Virus record (IMG/VR): IMGVR_UViG_3300046616_000193
Coordinates: 1 to 41,136 of that record
From: a virus
DNA: 41,136 bases
Direction: 5' to 3' (one strand)
Position 1 is the stretch's first letter. Each line of letters begins with the position of its first letter. This document shows positions 8,701-15,727 of this stretch, in pieces. Under the pieces are notes generated by a model, which saw nothing but the letters and a program-made list of their open reading frames with translations, did not search any database and was not told the origin of the DNA. A program made the translations under genes and the position numbers.

Positions 8701-10305
8701 GCGCTCCTCGAGCAGGAATTTCTCCAGCTCGGTCTCATTCTTGACCGCCACCATCGCGATCTCGCGCGCGTCGGCCGTCTTGCCGTACAGCGCGTACTCG
8801 ACCGACAGGGTGTCGCTCGATGCGCTGCGCGCCTGCGCGCTTTCGCGCAGCCAGGCGGCGACGTCCTTTTCGCCCTTCTGCGCCTTGACCAGCTGCTCGG
8901 TGGCGTCCAGCTCGTCCAGCGCCGCGTGCACGACCAGCAGGTGCGCTTCCGACAGCTTGAGCTTACCGGACGCCAGCTCCTGCTCGACCTTGATGCGCAG
9001 CTTCTGGCCTTCGGTCGCCGTCTCGGCCGTCGCCAGCTCGAGCTTGTCCTCGTCGCGCTTGGTGCGGATCGTCGCGATCAACCCGGCGAACGCCTCGGCC
9101 TCCTTCTTCGCCGCCGCGGCCGCATTGGCGTCACCGCTGGCGTCGAAGTCCAGCGCGCTCTTCGCCTCCTTGGCGGCCGCACCCATGTTGCGGATCTCGT
9201 CCATCCGGTCGCGGATCTTCGATCCGAACGACTGCTCGCTGAACGTCGCCGTCAGGTCGGCCATCAGGTCCTTGCCGATGGCCGCCGCACCGCTCCCGGT
9301 GGCCTTGATCGTGGTCCAGGCGGCCGCGAAATCGCCGTGCACGAACTGCGACATGGCGTGGGCGACGCCGCCGACCCCCTCGATGGTGCCGGCCCACATG
9401 GCGGCGAGCGTGATCCCGATCGCCTTGACGACCCGGTACGTGCCTTCGGCCGCATCGGCCAGGTAGGTCACCCCGGTGATGGCAGCCCGGGTCCAGTTGG
9501 CGAAGGTGCCATCTTGGGCCAGTTGGGTGACGTGGTCCTTGAAGCCGCCCGCCTGGTTCGTCACCTCGTAGAACGCACCGCTCAGCTCATAGAGCGCCGG
9601 CAGCATGCCCATCGAGACGTCCTTCTTCCAGCTCTCCCCGGATTTCTTGATTTTGGTGAGGTTGTCGCTGAAATCGTCGGCCATCGCGGCCTGGGCGGCC
9701 TTCATCTGCACCTGCTGGTCGGTAAGCTTGGCGCGCACCGCCTCCGATTCGTCGGCCAGGTCGGCCAGGAACGGCAACATCTTCGCGCCTTCCTTGCCGA
9801 ACAGCGTCATGGCGACGGCCGACTTGCCGGCGCCATCCTGGAACTTGTCCAGTGCGTCCGCCACGTCCAGCATCTGCTGGTCCGGTTTCTCGTTCTTCAG
9901 GGCGGCGAAATCCAGACCGAGCGCGCGCACCGCCGCGCCCACCCCGGCACTTTCCTCGTTGGCCACCGACATGCCCTTGGCCATCTTGTTCATCGCCGCG
10001 CCGATGCCGTCGAGCGTGGTTTCCGAGGTCGAGGCCACCGACTTGAACGCCATCAGCGACGCTACCGAGGCACCGGTCTGGATCGACAGGTCATGCATGC
10101 CGGCGGCGGCCTCGATCGAGCTGTTGACGACACCGGTCAGCGCCGCCACCGACAGCCCGACGCCGACCGTCGCGAGCAGCCCTTTCAGCTTGCCGCCGGC
10201 GTCGGCCACCTTGCCCAGCGACCCGGTGGCCTCGGCGCGGAAGCGGTCAAACGCCCGGACCGCCTGCGCCTCGTCGGCTGTGATGATTACCTTGGATCCG
10301 CTCAT
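5743..10305 (-). CDS. Tail tape measure protein
   Basis: At 1520 residues this is the longest gene in the window. It has the alternating helical and hydrophobic segments of siphovirus tape measures, with a Gly/Ala-rich membrane-active region around 740-860 (AVVGSVLGGPIGGVIGGAIG). The product sets tail length (about 1.5 angstrom per residue in known phages, here roughly 220 nm) and is ejected before DNA. Near the C-terminus (about 1325-1415) are two tandem DUF4214-like repeats (YQSALGRTPDAAGLAYW and MYQTMLHRDPDAAGMNFW), an unusual addition, followed by a coiled coil. The start overlaps the GT stop as ATGA. Confidence 0.93.
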   Translation of the reverse strand: MSGSKVIITADEAQAVRAFDRFRAEATGSLGKVADAGGKLKGLLATVGVGLSVAALTGVVNSSIEAAAGMHDLSIQTGASVASLMAFKSVASTSETTLDGIGAAMNKMAKGMSVANEESAGVGAAVRALGLDFAALKNEKPDQQMLDVADALDKFQDGAGKSAVAMTLFGKEGAKMLPFLADLADESEAVRAKLTDQQVQMKAAQAAMADDFSDNLTKIKKSGESWKKDVSMGMLPALYELSGAFYEVTNQAGGFKDHVTQLAQDGTFANWTRAAITGVTYLADAAEGTYRVVKAIGITLAAMWAGTIEGVGGVAHAMSQFVHGDFAAAWTTIKATGSGAAAIGKDLMADLTATFSEQSFGSKIRDRMDEIRNMGAAAKEAKSALDFDASGDANAAAAAKKEAEAFAGLIATIRTKRDEDKLELATAETATEGQKLRIKVEQELASGKLKLSEAHLLVVHAALDELDATEQLVKAQKGEKDVAAWLRESAQARSASSDTLSVEYALYGKTADAREIAMVAVKNETELEKFLLEERKKGIAISGAQLAQLRAEKDTRTAVEQATLAQTKALGYANSLAQENRRFAAESIVDEKQRARALLEIDADTWRQRIQLAGDGTLAQIRLQEQFDQWYANQSIKPRQEQERQLWDGIENAAHDTFLSIENGAKSAGDRAKEALKNGLFEWLWQLAAKPIYLDVRAAFSSGGSAILGTGSDALGSAAGTSGASSGNPLISAASAASALYKAVSVGFDGLADAVAGGVQTAMSAAGYTPLASQGLATASGQALTPLASMAGTAASYGAGLLGGHFIGNAIAGDYSVNHGQAVTNIAAVVGSVLGGPIGGVIGGAIGGLINHAFGMGSTQVQAQGLRGTLSDAGLSAANYQKLHQNGGWFRSDKDWESTTPASAELSAQLMQGLAAIKGASAGFASAVGASADALQGYAKTFDLVLTGDAAKDQQVFADLLTGIGDEIANKLVPNLADFTTSGESASATLQRLAGDFQATNQMAQLLGKSASAVFGSLGMASAAARERLVDLFGGAQSLTQLAGSYAQNFLSDAERLQPVREAVDAAMASLGLAAVQTRAQFKAIVAGLDLTTEAGAKEFASLMNLADAFAQVHPAIQSTTDALQAMKDAASAALGEVDSKFAVLQKVVDREKAALQVRIDAEAAAIGKLQSLSQALHGTLDALKGPDQAAYDRLVAQGQVKAALAIAKAGGPLPAADSLKGALSALQQDASGQFATYADYLNDFYSTKNDIAELAGITDDSLSVEQKTLDALNQQVKQYDAMLASEQAQIEELKGQSTTQLSILQALAGIQSAILAAQANPVVAAGQAVNQAYQSALGRTPDAAGLAYWQQQAASGTPISDIIGAIGNSPEATIRGMYQTMLHRDPDAAGMNFWMNQVGNGVSLASISDELAGSDEAKRRAGIPGYAKGGENGPELEATGPARIFNASQTAGILSRLASPADNNAALLQEIKSLRTEVALLRRDNSAENLSIAKHSMNAANALDDAVSGARPLLTKAGT

Positions 10306-10661
10306 TTTCTCCGCTCACTCCACGCTTGCAAGGTCGCGCGCTCCATCACCTGAACGTCGGCAAACAGCCGCTGTTCGTCCTTTCCCTTGATGCGCCACTT
10401 GCGCATCACCACTTCCACACCCGGGTAACTCAACCCCACCGCCCCCGCCGGCCCCATCAGCCACTGCGTCGACACAGCCCGGAACAGATTCCAGCTCGGG
10501 ATGTTCTCGGGCCACAGGTAAAGCGGGTCGAGCTGCTCGGCGGTGCGGATTGCGACCAGCCCGAAGGCGGCCAGCGCTTCGTCAACGACCTGGTCGTCTT
10601 GCTCGCGCTCGCCCTGCCACTCGACTTCCCCGAGCGCATCGGCGCGCGCGAGCTCTTCTAG
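10302..10661 (-). CDS. Tail assembly chaperone GT extension, made by -1 frameshift
   Basis: This 119-residue reading frame has no start codon of its own. It begins exactly where a -1 slip on the A AAA AAC heptamer at 10667-10661 would continue gpG, and it runs to a stop overlapping the tape-measure ATG (ATGA). The translated sequence is convincing (LEELARADALGEVEWQGERE; WPENIPSWNLFRAVSTQW; SYPGVEVVMRKWRIKGKDEQ) and resembles the DUF1799-type partner found at this position in related phages. The fused product would be about 235 residues. By analogy with lambda gpG/gpGT, it coats the tape measure while the tail tube polymerises. Confidence 0.85.
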   Translation of the reverse strand, partial: LEELARADALGEVEWQGEREQDDQVVDEALAAFGLVAIRTAEQLDPLYLWPENIPSWNLFRAVSTQWLMGPAGAVGLSYPGVEVVMRKWRIKGKDEQRLFADVQVMERATLQAWSERRK

Positions 10662-11008
10662 TTTTTTGCAGTGACGCCCGCAGCCTTGCCGAACGCGTTA
10701 AAGCAAAACATGGCCATGCCGGAAACGTCGAGTAGCGCGTCGAACGACTCTTCGCAGAACTCGGCGGGGGTCTGGCCGTCTTCTTCCATCACCAGGCGCT
10801 GTCCCTTCCAGCCGGTGGTGACGCCCTTCATGAAGTCCTGTGCGCTGAAGGTCGCCGCGTCCAGCGCCTCCCGGATCTCGGTGGCGCTGCGGCGGCGGCA
10901 GGTCAGCGAGAACTTGAACGGCTTCGCGGTGCCGTTTTCATCATTGAGCTTGCCTTCGATCGGCACCTGCACCATGTCGCTGACCACCACCACGTATTTC
11001 TTGCTCAT
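10658..11008 (-). CDS. Tail assembly chaperone, gpG-like
   Basis: This 116-residue protein lies between the tail tube and tape measure genes, the standard place for the G chaperone. It begins MSKKYVVVVSDMVQVPIEGK, has a beta-rich N-terminal half (KPFKFSLTCRRRSATEIREAL) and ends VTAKN just before the TAG. The last two codons, AAA AAC, are part of the slippery heptamer that produces the longer GT form. A ribosome site AAGGA lies 6 nt before the ATG. It is separated from the tail tube gene by a 55-bp gap with a very stable hairpin. Confidence 0.88.
   Translation of the reverse strand: MSKKYVVVVSDMVQVPIEGKLNDENGTAKPFKFSLTCRRRSATEIREALDAATFSAQDFMKGVTTGWKGQRLVMEEDGQTPAEFCEESFDALLDVSGMAMFCFNAFGKAAGVTAKN
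10661..10667 (-). promoter_or_regulatory. Programmed -1 frameshift site (A AAA AAC)
   Basis: On the minus strand the gpG frame reads GCA AAA AAC TAG. This gives the classical X XXY YYZ heptamer A AAA AAC immediately before the stop codon. Slipping back one base opens the 119-codon GT frame. Lambda-like phages use an analogous slip in G/GT. Confidence 0.9.
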
Positions 11009-11039
11009 GTTTGTTCCTTGTTATTGAGAGTGAGAGGGT

Positions 11040-11059
11040 GGCGGGGCCGGAGCCCCGCC
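11040..11059 (-). other. Very stable cUNCGg-type hairpin after tail tube gene
   Basis: GGCGGGGC and GCCCCGCC form a perfect 8-bp stem. On the late mRNA the loop reads UCCG closed by C-G, an exceptionally stable UNCG tetraloop. It follows the tail tube stop (11064) and precedes the gpG ribosome site. There is no T tract, so it more likely stabilises the upstream mRNA or lowers read-through than terminates fully. Confidence 0.8.
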
Positions 11060-11063
11060 GGGG

Positions 11064-12038
11064 TTAGAAGCTGGTGACGAGGCGGAACTCGTCGTTGCCG
11101 GCCAGCGGCAGCATGCGCAGCTTGTAACCGCACAGGCGCTCGCCGTTCAGCTCTTCCTTGGTCGGCTCCTTCAGCTGCACGTTGGGCATGAAGGCCAGCA
11201 CCTTGTCGCCCACCACCGTGCCGTGCTGCAGGCCGAGGCTGCTCTTGGTAGCGCTCTTGACGTTCCCCATGAACGTGACCTCCTGCGCTGCGGTCAGCTT
11301 CAGCTTGGCGGAACCGGTGACTTCGCGTTCGGTCACCGCAACCGACTGCTCGCCGAGCATCTTCTGGAACTGGGCCTTGATGCCGAGATCCACCTGCAGG
11401 CCCAGGCTCGGGTAGATGGTGCCGCCCGTGAGCACCGGCGCCGTGGCCGTGGCGTGGGTGGCGCCGAACGTGAGGTCGCCCGAGTTCTGGTCGATCACGA
11501 TCTGCGGCACGCGGAACGTGGTCAGCGTGGTGCTCACCACCGGCGTGGCGGTGATGCCGCCGTCGACGCAGATGAACTTGAACGAGATCACCGGCTTCTG
11601 GCCGACACTCATGTCCAGCATGGCGGTGCCACGAGCGCCCAGGCCCTTGTGCAGCACGCCGTCGTCGTACCAGTAGATCGTGGCCGACTCGAAGGCGGCC
11701 GAGATCGGCGTATAGTCGACCCGGGTCGCGGCAGTGATCACTTCGGCAAAGCCGATGGCGCGCATTAGCGGGCCCCACGCCGGCGCGGTGCCAGCCGTGC
11801 CCGAACCGACCAGCTCGATATCGAAGCCCATCTCGAGGTAGCAGGCGCCCGGCAGTTCCTCCGAGCCACCCAGGTAGTCGCGGATGATGCCGCGCGCAAT
11901 CCACTCGGCGTTCAGCGGGTTGATCGTCAGGTTGCTGACCAACATCGCGTTGGCGGCACCGCTCGGGGTGGCGTCCACACAATAGGTGGCTTCGAGCGCC
12001 GCTAGGATGGCGGTCTTGCGAATGAGGCGTTGTGCCAT
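11064..12038 (-). CDS. Major tail tube protein
   Basis: The product has 324 residues, is beta-rich, and forms the hexameric rings of the non-contractile tail. It has the recurring pattern of the phage tail tube family found in prophages: RLIRKTAILAALEATYCVDA at the start, then SNLTINPLNAEWIARGIIRD, and a long run of beta strands (GQKPVISFKFICVDGGITATP; TAAQEVTFMGNVKSATKSS). Position between the tail-completion genes and the G/GT chaperones supports this. The ATG follows AGGAG at good spacing. Expression is expected to be high; the hairpin just downstream resembles the one after the capsid gene. Confidence 0.85.
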   Translation of the reverse strand: MAQRLIRKTAILAALEATYCVDATPSGAANAMLVSNLTINPLNAEWIARGIIRDYLGGSEELPGACYLEMGFDIELVGSGTAGTAPAWGPLMRAIGFAEVITAATRVDYTPISAAFESATIYWYDDGVLHKGLGARGTAMLDMSVGQKPVISFKFICVDGGITATPVVSTTLTTFRVPQIVIDQNSGDLTFGATHATATAPVLTGGTIYPSLGLQVDLGIKAQFQKMLGEQSVAVTEREVTGSAKLKLTAAQEVTFMGNVKSATKSSLGLQHGTVVGDKVLAFMPNVQLKEPTKEELNGERLCGYKLRMLPLAGNDEFRLVTSF

Positions 12039-12042
12039 CTTG

Positions 12043-12300
12043 TTACTCCTCGTCGATCAGATGCACGGCGCCCAGCTGCGCGGCCCCGCGATCCGTGGTT
12101 GTCACGTCGGCGGCCGGCGACAGCTCGGTACCGGGAATGTCGTCGGCGTCCTGTTGCGGCGCGCTGCGCTTGCCCTCGCGCTCGACCGGATCGAGTCCGG
12201 TACGCTCGGTCAGAACCAGCTCGCCGCTGCCAGGGTCGCGCGTGTAACTGCCGCCATGCGACGGCTCCGGGAGCGCCGCCTTGGGATCTTGAACGTTCAT
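12043..12300 (-). CDS. Small hypothetical protein in the tail-completion block
   Basis: This 85-residue acidic protein (GSYTRDPGSGELVLTERTGL; VEREGKRSAPQQDADDIPG) has no motif I recognise. It begins MNVQDPKAAL at 12300, overlapping the previous stop as ATGA, and ends four bases before the tail tube gene. The Pro/Gly/Asp-rich sequence looks largely disordered. Genes at this place are often small tail accessory proteins. The longer upstream frame is a shadow of the preceding gene. Confidence 0.65.
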   Translation of the reverse strand: MNVQDPKAALPEPSHGGSYTRDPGSGELVLTERTGLDPVEREGKRSAPQQDADDIPGTELSPAADVTTTDRGAAQLGAVHLIDEE

Positions 12301-12749
12301 AAGGTCAGGGTCCTTCCTGTGGTTTGGTGTTTCATCACGAAGCGTGCAGTGATGCACGCCATGGTTCTGTCCAGCTCGTCGTAGTCCCACGCCAGCGTGT
12401 CGCCCGCGAGCGGCTCGATATCGCCGAAGCCGTCGCACAAGCTGGGTGCCTGGTCGAGGGTCGCGAAGACCTTCTCGACCATCGCATCGGCGGTCGACCC
12501 CGGCACCGCGCCTTCATCGTCCCGGCCGTAGCACTCGACCGCGATCAGCGTGCTCCAGCTGGTGCGCCCGCCCAGCACCGCGCTTTCCTGCGACGCGCTG
12601 CGCCCGAGCCGCACGACGATCGAGCGCCGCACGGAGGTGCTGAGGGTACGGGTCCGGGCGATGTGCACCTGGCCGGGATCAGCCAGGTCCGGCACTGCCC
12701 GGAGCAGATCCGCGAGCGCCTCGAGCGCGGCCTGGTGCTGGCTGCTCAT
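12297..12749 (-). CDS. Tail terminator/completion-like protein (gpU position)
   Basis: The protein has 150 residues. The N-terminal helix (HQAALEALADLLRAVPDLAD) is followed by a beta-rich core (RSIVVRLGRSASQESAVLGG; STLIAVECYGRDDEG) and a C-terminal strand pair (TMACITARFVMKHQTTGRTL). This order and the position between the head-tail joining protein and the tail tube fit the lambda U/Z completion proteins that cap the tail tube. The family call is by context and pattern, not by a diagnostic motif. The start overlaps the upstream stop as ATGA. Confidence 0.65.
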   Translation of the reverse strand: MSSQHQAALEALADLLRAVPDLADPGQVHIARTRTLSTSVRRSIVVRLGRSASQESAVLGGRTSWSTLIAVECYGRDDEGAVPGSTADAMVEKVFATLDQAPSLCDGFGDIEPLAGDTLAWDYDELDRTMACITARFVMKHQTTGRTLTL

Positions 12750-13051
12750 GCCTTCTCCAGGATGACAAGGCTCAGGCCGGACGGCAGCTCGCTGTCGGGC
12801 TGGGCATCCGCCACGCACCAGGCGGCGCCGTTGATCTCGATGCGCTGGCCGACGAAATCGGCCGGCATGCGGTCATTGGCGATCACCATCTGCGGCGCAG
12901 CGGCGCCCATCCCGACCCCGATCGTGCCGGCGCGGTACTCGGCGTCGAAGATCACCGGCACCGGCTCGGCCACGCCGACGATGACAGCGGTGGCGTTGGC
13001 CAGCCGCTCCATCGCCAGCCGGTTGGTCCGGGCCTCGAGCTTGTCGAACAT
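12746..13051 (-). CDS. Head-tail joining protein, lambda FII-like
   Basis: This 101-residue protein begins MFDKLEARTNRLAMERLANA and continues with a beta barrel-like sequence (VPVIFDAEYRAGTIGVGMG; VGQRIEINGAAWCVADAQPD; GLSLVILEKA). This is the pattern of the small attachment proteins related to lambda FII that close the portal side of the neck and accept the tail. It starts two bases after the decoration gene stop and overlaps the next gene as ATGA, so head completion and tail completion proteins are coupled. Confidence 0.75.
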   Translation of the reverse strand: MFDKLEARTNRLAMERLANATAVIVGVAEPVPVIFDAEYRAGTIGVGMGAAAPQMVIANDRMPADFVGQRIEINGAAWCVADAQPDSELPSGLSLVILEKA

Positions 13052-13053
13052 GG

Positions 13054-13383
13054 TCAGAGGTTGATGACCAGGTCGGCGGTGGTGACGCCGGCGCCCGCGG
13101 CCGCAGCAGCATAGCCGGCGCGGGCGTTGGCGCCGGCCGTGGTGGTCAGCTCGTGCGCGGCGGCATCCCAGTACAGGTCGTCGCCCATGCCGACCACGTC
13201 GGCAGCATGTTTCGGCAGCGTCCACACGCCGTCCACCGAGACCGCGCCCACGCTGTTGGCCGGAATATCGGCCAGCACCACACCGACGCGCTTGCCGAAC
13301 ACGACGACCGCGCCGGAAGCGACCGCAGCGTTGCCGTTCGCGTAGTTCAGTACGTCACCTTCACCCACATAATTGCGTGCCAT
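13054..13383 (-). CDS. Capsid decoration/cement protein (DUF2190-like)
   Basis: This 109-residue protein consists of small beta-strand repeats with many Gly, Ala and Val (MARNYVGEGDVLNYANGNAA; GAVVVFGKRVGVVLADIPAN; GVWTLPKHAADVVGMGDDLY). That matches the DUF2190 family of trimeric capsid cement proteins, usually encoded next to the major capsid gene. It would bind the outside of the expanded capsid and stabilise it. A strong AGGAG site lies 6 nt before the ATG, and a stable hairpin separates it from the capsid stop. Confidence 0.85.
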   Translation of the reverse strand: MARNYVGEGDVLNYANGNAAVASGAVVVFGKRVGVVLADIPANSVGAVSVDGVWTLPKHAADVVGMGDDLYWDAAAHELTTTAGANARAGYAAAAAGAGVTTADLVINL

Positions 13384-13412
13384 TTTTGGCTCCTTCTATC
13401 GGAAATTCGTTT

Positions 13413-13430
13413 GCGCCGCCGGAGCGGCGC
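13413..13430 (-). other. Very stable cUNCGg-type hairpin after capsid gene
   Basis: GCGCCGC and GCGGCGC form a perfect 7-bp stem; on the late mRNA the loop is UCCG closed by C-G. It lies between the capsid stop (13463) and the decoration gene. The same loop and closing pair occur after the tail tube gene, so the two most highly needed structural messages end with the same kind of hairpin. Confidence 0.8.
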
Positions 13431-13462
13431 ACCTTGTGATCGGCCTGTCCGCCTGACGCGGA

Positions 13463-15577
13463 TTAGGCGCCGATGTTCTTCGCCAGCGTGCGGTAGTCCA
13501 GCGCCTTGACGCCGGCATCGATGCGCACCTTGAACTCGACGCCGTCGACGTTCCAGCCGTTCTGCTGCTCCAGCGTCGGGGTCTCAATGCCGTCCAGGTA
13601 CTGCACTTCCACGGTGTCGTACTTGCCCGAATCGGCCACACCGTGCCACGAGGTCGGCGAAGCGCGGTCGAGGCGCGCGTCGGCGATCACGTCGAAGTTG
13701 CCCTTGACGATGTTCGGGATGGTCGCGTTGTTGGCGCCGCCGACCGCGTACTGGCTGTCGCGCACCGTGATCGCCAGGCCTTCCAGTGCCAGCGGCACGA
13801 TCAGGTTGGCCAGGCGGATGTTCAGTGCCGACGCGTTGCCGTCGCTCTGCTTGCCCATCGCCACGCGCATCGCGTCGACCGATGCGGTGCTGATCGTCGC
13901 GGCGTTCGCGGCGTCCAGGAGGTTCTTGTGGTTGGCGTGGAACAGGGCGACGCCATCGGACATCTTCGGGTTCGTGGTCAGAATTGCGTACACGAGGTCG
14001 CCGATCGTGCGGATCGCGGCGCGGCCCATGCTGCGCGGGATCTTGGTGAACGCGCCCAGGTCATCGTTGATAATGGTCTGGCGGTTCAGCGAGAACAGCT
14101 TGCCGAAGGTCGCCAGCACCACGCTTTCGCCACGATCACTAACATCGGCGTAGTGGTACTCGGCGCCTTCGGCGATCTGGTCCAACGACGGGAAGGTATT
14201 CAGGCCGACACGGCGCGCGACCTTAAAGTCGCTCAGAGTGCCCTTCGAAGTCCACTTCTGGAAGGTCTCGTCGGCTTCTTCGTAGCCCCTGAGCATGGCC
14301 TTCTCGGCGATGTTCGACAGCAGCGACGGGAAGTCCGACGACGTATGGGTGAAGGCGGCCGACACCATCCCCATCTTGTCCATGCCGCGCGTGTTGACGC
14401 CGGCGTGGGCCAGGCACTCGCGTGCCAGCTCCATCATCGTGAAGCCGCGGTAGTTGTTGGCGCGGTCGTCCTTCTCCATGCCAGCGCGGGCCAGCACGGC
14501 TTTCTCGGCACCGGCGCGGAACTTGTCGCGCGAGTCTTCCAGCGTGACGATGTAGCTGCCGGCGACCGGGGTCGCGTCCTTGCCCAGGTGGGCCAGCAGC
14601 TTGGTGTTGGCCTGCTCGACCGAGCAGTTCACGTCATCGCAGCAGGTCGTCTGCAGCTCGGCCACCCCGGCACGGGCTGCGAAGGCGGCAAAGGCGAGCT
14701 GGATGCCCTTGCGGCGTTCGCCGTCTGCGGCCAGCGCCTGCAGGCGGATGGTTTCTTCGTTGTTGCCAGCGGGTTGCGACGCTGCCGCCGGCTGTTGGGT
14801 TGCTGCACCAGGCATGGTGTTCTCCTGTGGTTGAGTTGCGGCGGCTGCCGCGGTTGTGGAACTGGTGTATGCCGGAGTCGCTGGCGCCGTACCGGTCTGG
14901 CCGAACGACGCATAGCGCGCCTTGACGGATTCCTTCAGCTGCGCGCTGGCAGCAACCGGCAGGCCGGGGATGACGGTATCGATCAGCTTGGCCTCCAGCG
15001 CCTGCTCGGCGGTGTACCAGTGATCCTTGCCATCGGTGAGCAACGCCAGAAACTCGGCCTTGTCGGTCCCGGTCTTGGAAGCGTAGGTGGTCGACATCGC
15101 GTCAGCCCAGCTGTCGAGCATGTCCGCGTACTCGCGCATGTCGGCGCTGTTGCCGACCTGGTAGCCCCACGGCGCATGGATCATGATCTGCGCGTTCTCG
15201 GCCATCTCGACGGTGTCGCCGGCCATCGCGATCAGGCTCGCGATCGAGGCGGCGATGCCGTCGATCACGGTCGTGACCTGGGCGCTGTGGCGCTTGAGCG
15301 CGTTGTGGATCGCGATGCCGTCCGTGACCGAGCCGCCGTAGCTGTTGATGCGCACCGTCAGGTGCTCGACGTCGAGCGCCGCGACATCGCGCACGAAGTC
15401 CTTGGCCGCGATCGTGTCGCCGTACCAGCTTTCGCCGATGTCGCCGTAGATCAGGATCTCGGCGGCGGAGGCCTGCACGCCGTTGTCCGCGCCCGCGGCG
15501 GTGGCGCGCGCGTTGGTGCGGATCGTGTACCACTTGGCGGGCTGCTGGCCCTGCGGATTCTGGTTTGCTGTTGGCAT
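13463..15577 (-). CDS. ClpP-like prohead protease / major capsid protein fusion
   Basis: This 704-residue protein joins two functions. Residues about 15-205 form a ClpP-type serine protease with nucleophile Ser111 in GIAASIASL and probable catalytic His134 in IMIHAPW. A linker rich in Ala, Thr, Gln and Pro (about 228-275) leads to a Mu-like major capsid domain (about 300-704; GYEEADETFQKWTSKGTLSD; TFGKLFSLNRQTIINDDLGA; LFHANHKNLLDAANAATIS). The protease would cut the linker during prohead maturation. An internal ATG at codon 255 with a strong ribosome site suggests capsid is also made alone. The main start follows AAGGAA. Confidence 0.92.
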   Translation of the reverse strand: MPTANQNPQGQQPAKWYTIRTNARATAAGADNGVQASAAEILIYGDIGESWYGDTIAAKDFVRDVAALDVEHLTVRINSYGGSVTDGIAIHNALKRHSAQVTTVIDGIAASIASLIAMAGDTVEMAENAQIMIHAPWGYQVGNSADMREYADMLDSWADAMSTTYASKTGTDKAEFLALLTDGKDHWYTAEQALEAKLIDTVIPGLPVAASAQLKESVKARYASFGQTGTAPATPAYTSSTTAAAAATQPQENTMPGAATQQPAAASQPAGNNEETIRLQALAADGERRKGIQLAFAAFAARAGVAELQTTCCDDVNCSVEQANTKLLAHLGKDATPVAGSYIVTLEDSRDKFRAGAEKAVLARAGMEKDDRANNYRGFTMMELARECLAHAGVNTRGMDKMGMVSAAFTHTSSDFPSLLSNIAEKAMLRGYEEADETFQKWTSKGTLSDFKVARRVGLNTFPSLDQIAEGAEYHYADVSDRGESVVLATFGKLFSLNRQTIINDDLGAFTKIPRSMGRAAIRTIGDLVYAILTTNPKMSDGVALFHANHKNLLDAANAATISTASVDAMRVAMGKQSDGNASALNIRLANLIVPLALEGLAITVRDSQYAVGGANNATIPNIVKGNFDVIADARLDRASPTSWHGVADSGKYDTVEVQYLDGIETPTLEQQNGWNVDGVEFKVRIDAGVKALDYRTLAKNIGA
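14813..14826 (-). promoter_or_regulatory. Internal ribosome site and in-frame start for a capsid-only product
   Basis: On the minus strand AGGAGA (14826-14821) lies 5 nt before an in-frame ATG (14815-14813), codon 255 of the protease-capsid fusion, exactly in the linker between the two domains. Starting here gives a 450-residue scaffold/capsid protein without protease. Nested starts that solve the protease:capsid ratio are known in lambda C/Nu3 and Mu I/Z. Confidence 0.75.
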
Positions 15578-15638
15578 CGTGCGTTCCTTTTTTTTGGAGA
15601 CGTTGTCGTTTCAGTTCGCACAGTTTCGATTTCTCGTC

Positions 15639-15664
15639 GTCCACTTTCTAGGGAGAAAGTGGAC
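15639..15664. repeat. 26-bp inverted repeat, copy 2 of 3
   Basis: Identical to the copies at 2012 and 17573 (11-bp perfect arms, 4-nt centre AGGG on the plus strand). It lies between the terminator that follows the portal gene and the start of the protease-capsid gene, so here it is at the head of a transcription unit. Confidence 0.95.
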
Positions 15665-15683
15665 AATTTTTCTGCGCGGTGCG

Positions 15684-15710
15684 AAAAAAAGGGCCGCCCG
15701 AAGACGGCCC
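15684..15710 (-). terminator. Rho-independent terminator after portal gene
   Basis: Read on the minus strand, an 8-bp G+C-rich stem (GGGCCGTC with GGCGGCCC, one U-G pair) is closed by a TTCG loop and followed at once by seven T. It lies 18 bases after the portal stop. This is a textbook intrinsic terminator and means the capsid gene may need its own promoter or antitermination. Confidence 0.9.
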
Positions 15711-15727
15711 AAACACGCCCCCCATCA

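Noticed and set aside
8248-10353. 701-codon open frame on the plus strand opposite the tape measure gene
   Set aside because: It is antisense to a clear tape measure gene, has Arg/Gly/His-rich, protein-unlike sequence and no ribosome site; long antisense frames are expected at high G+C.
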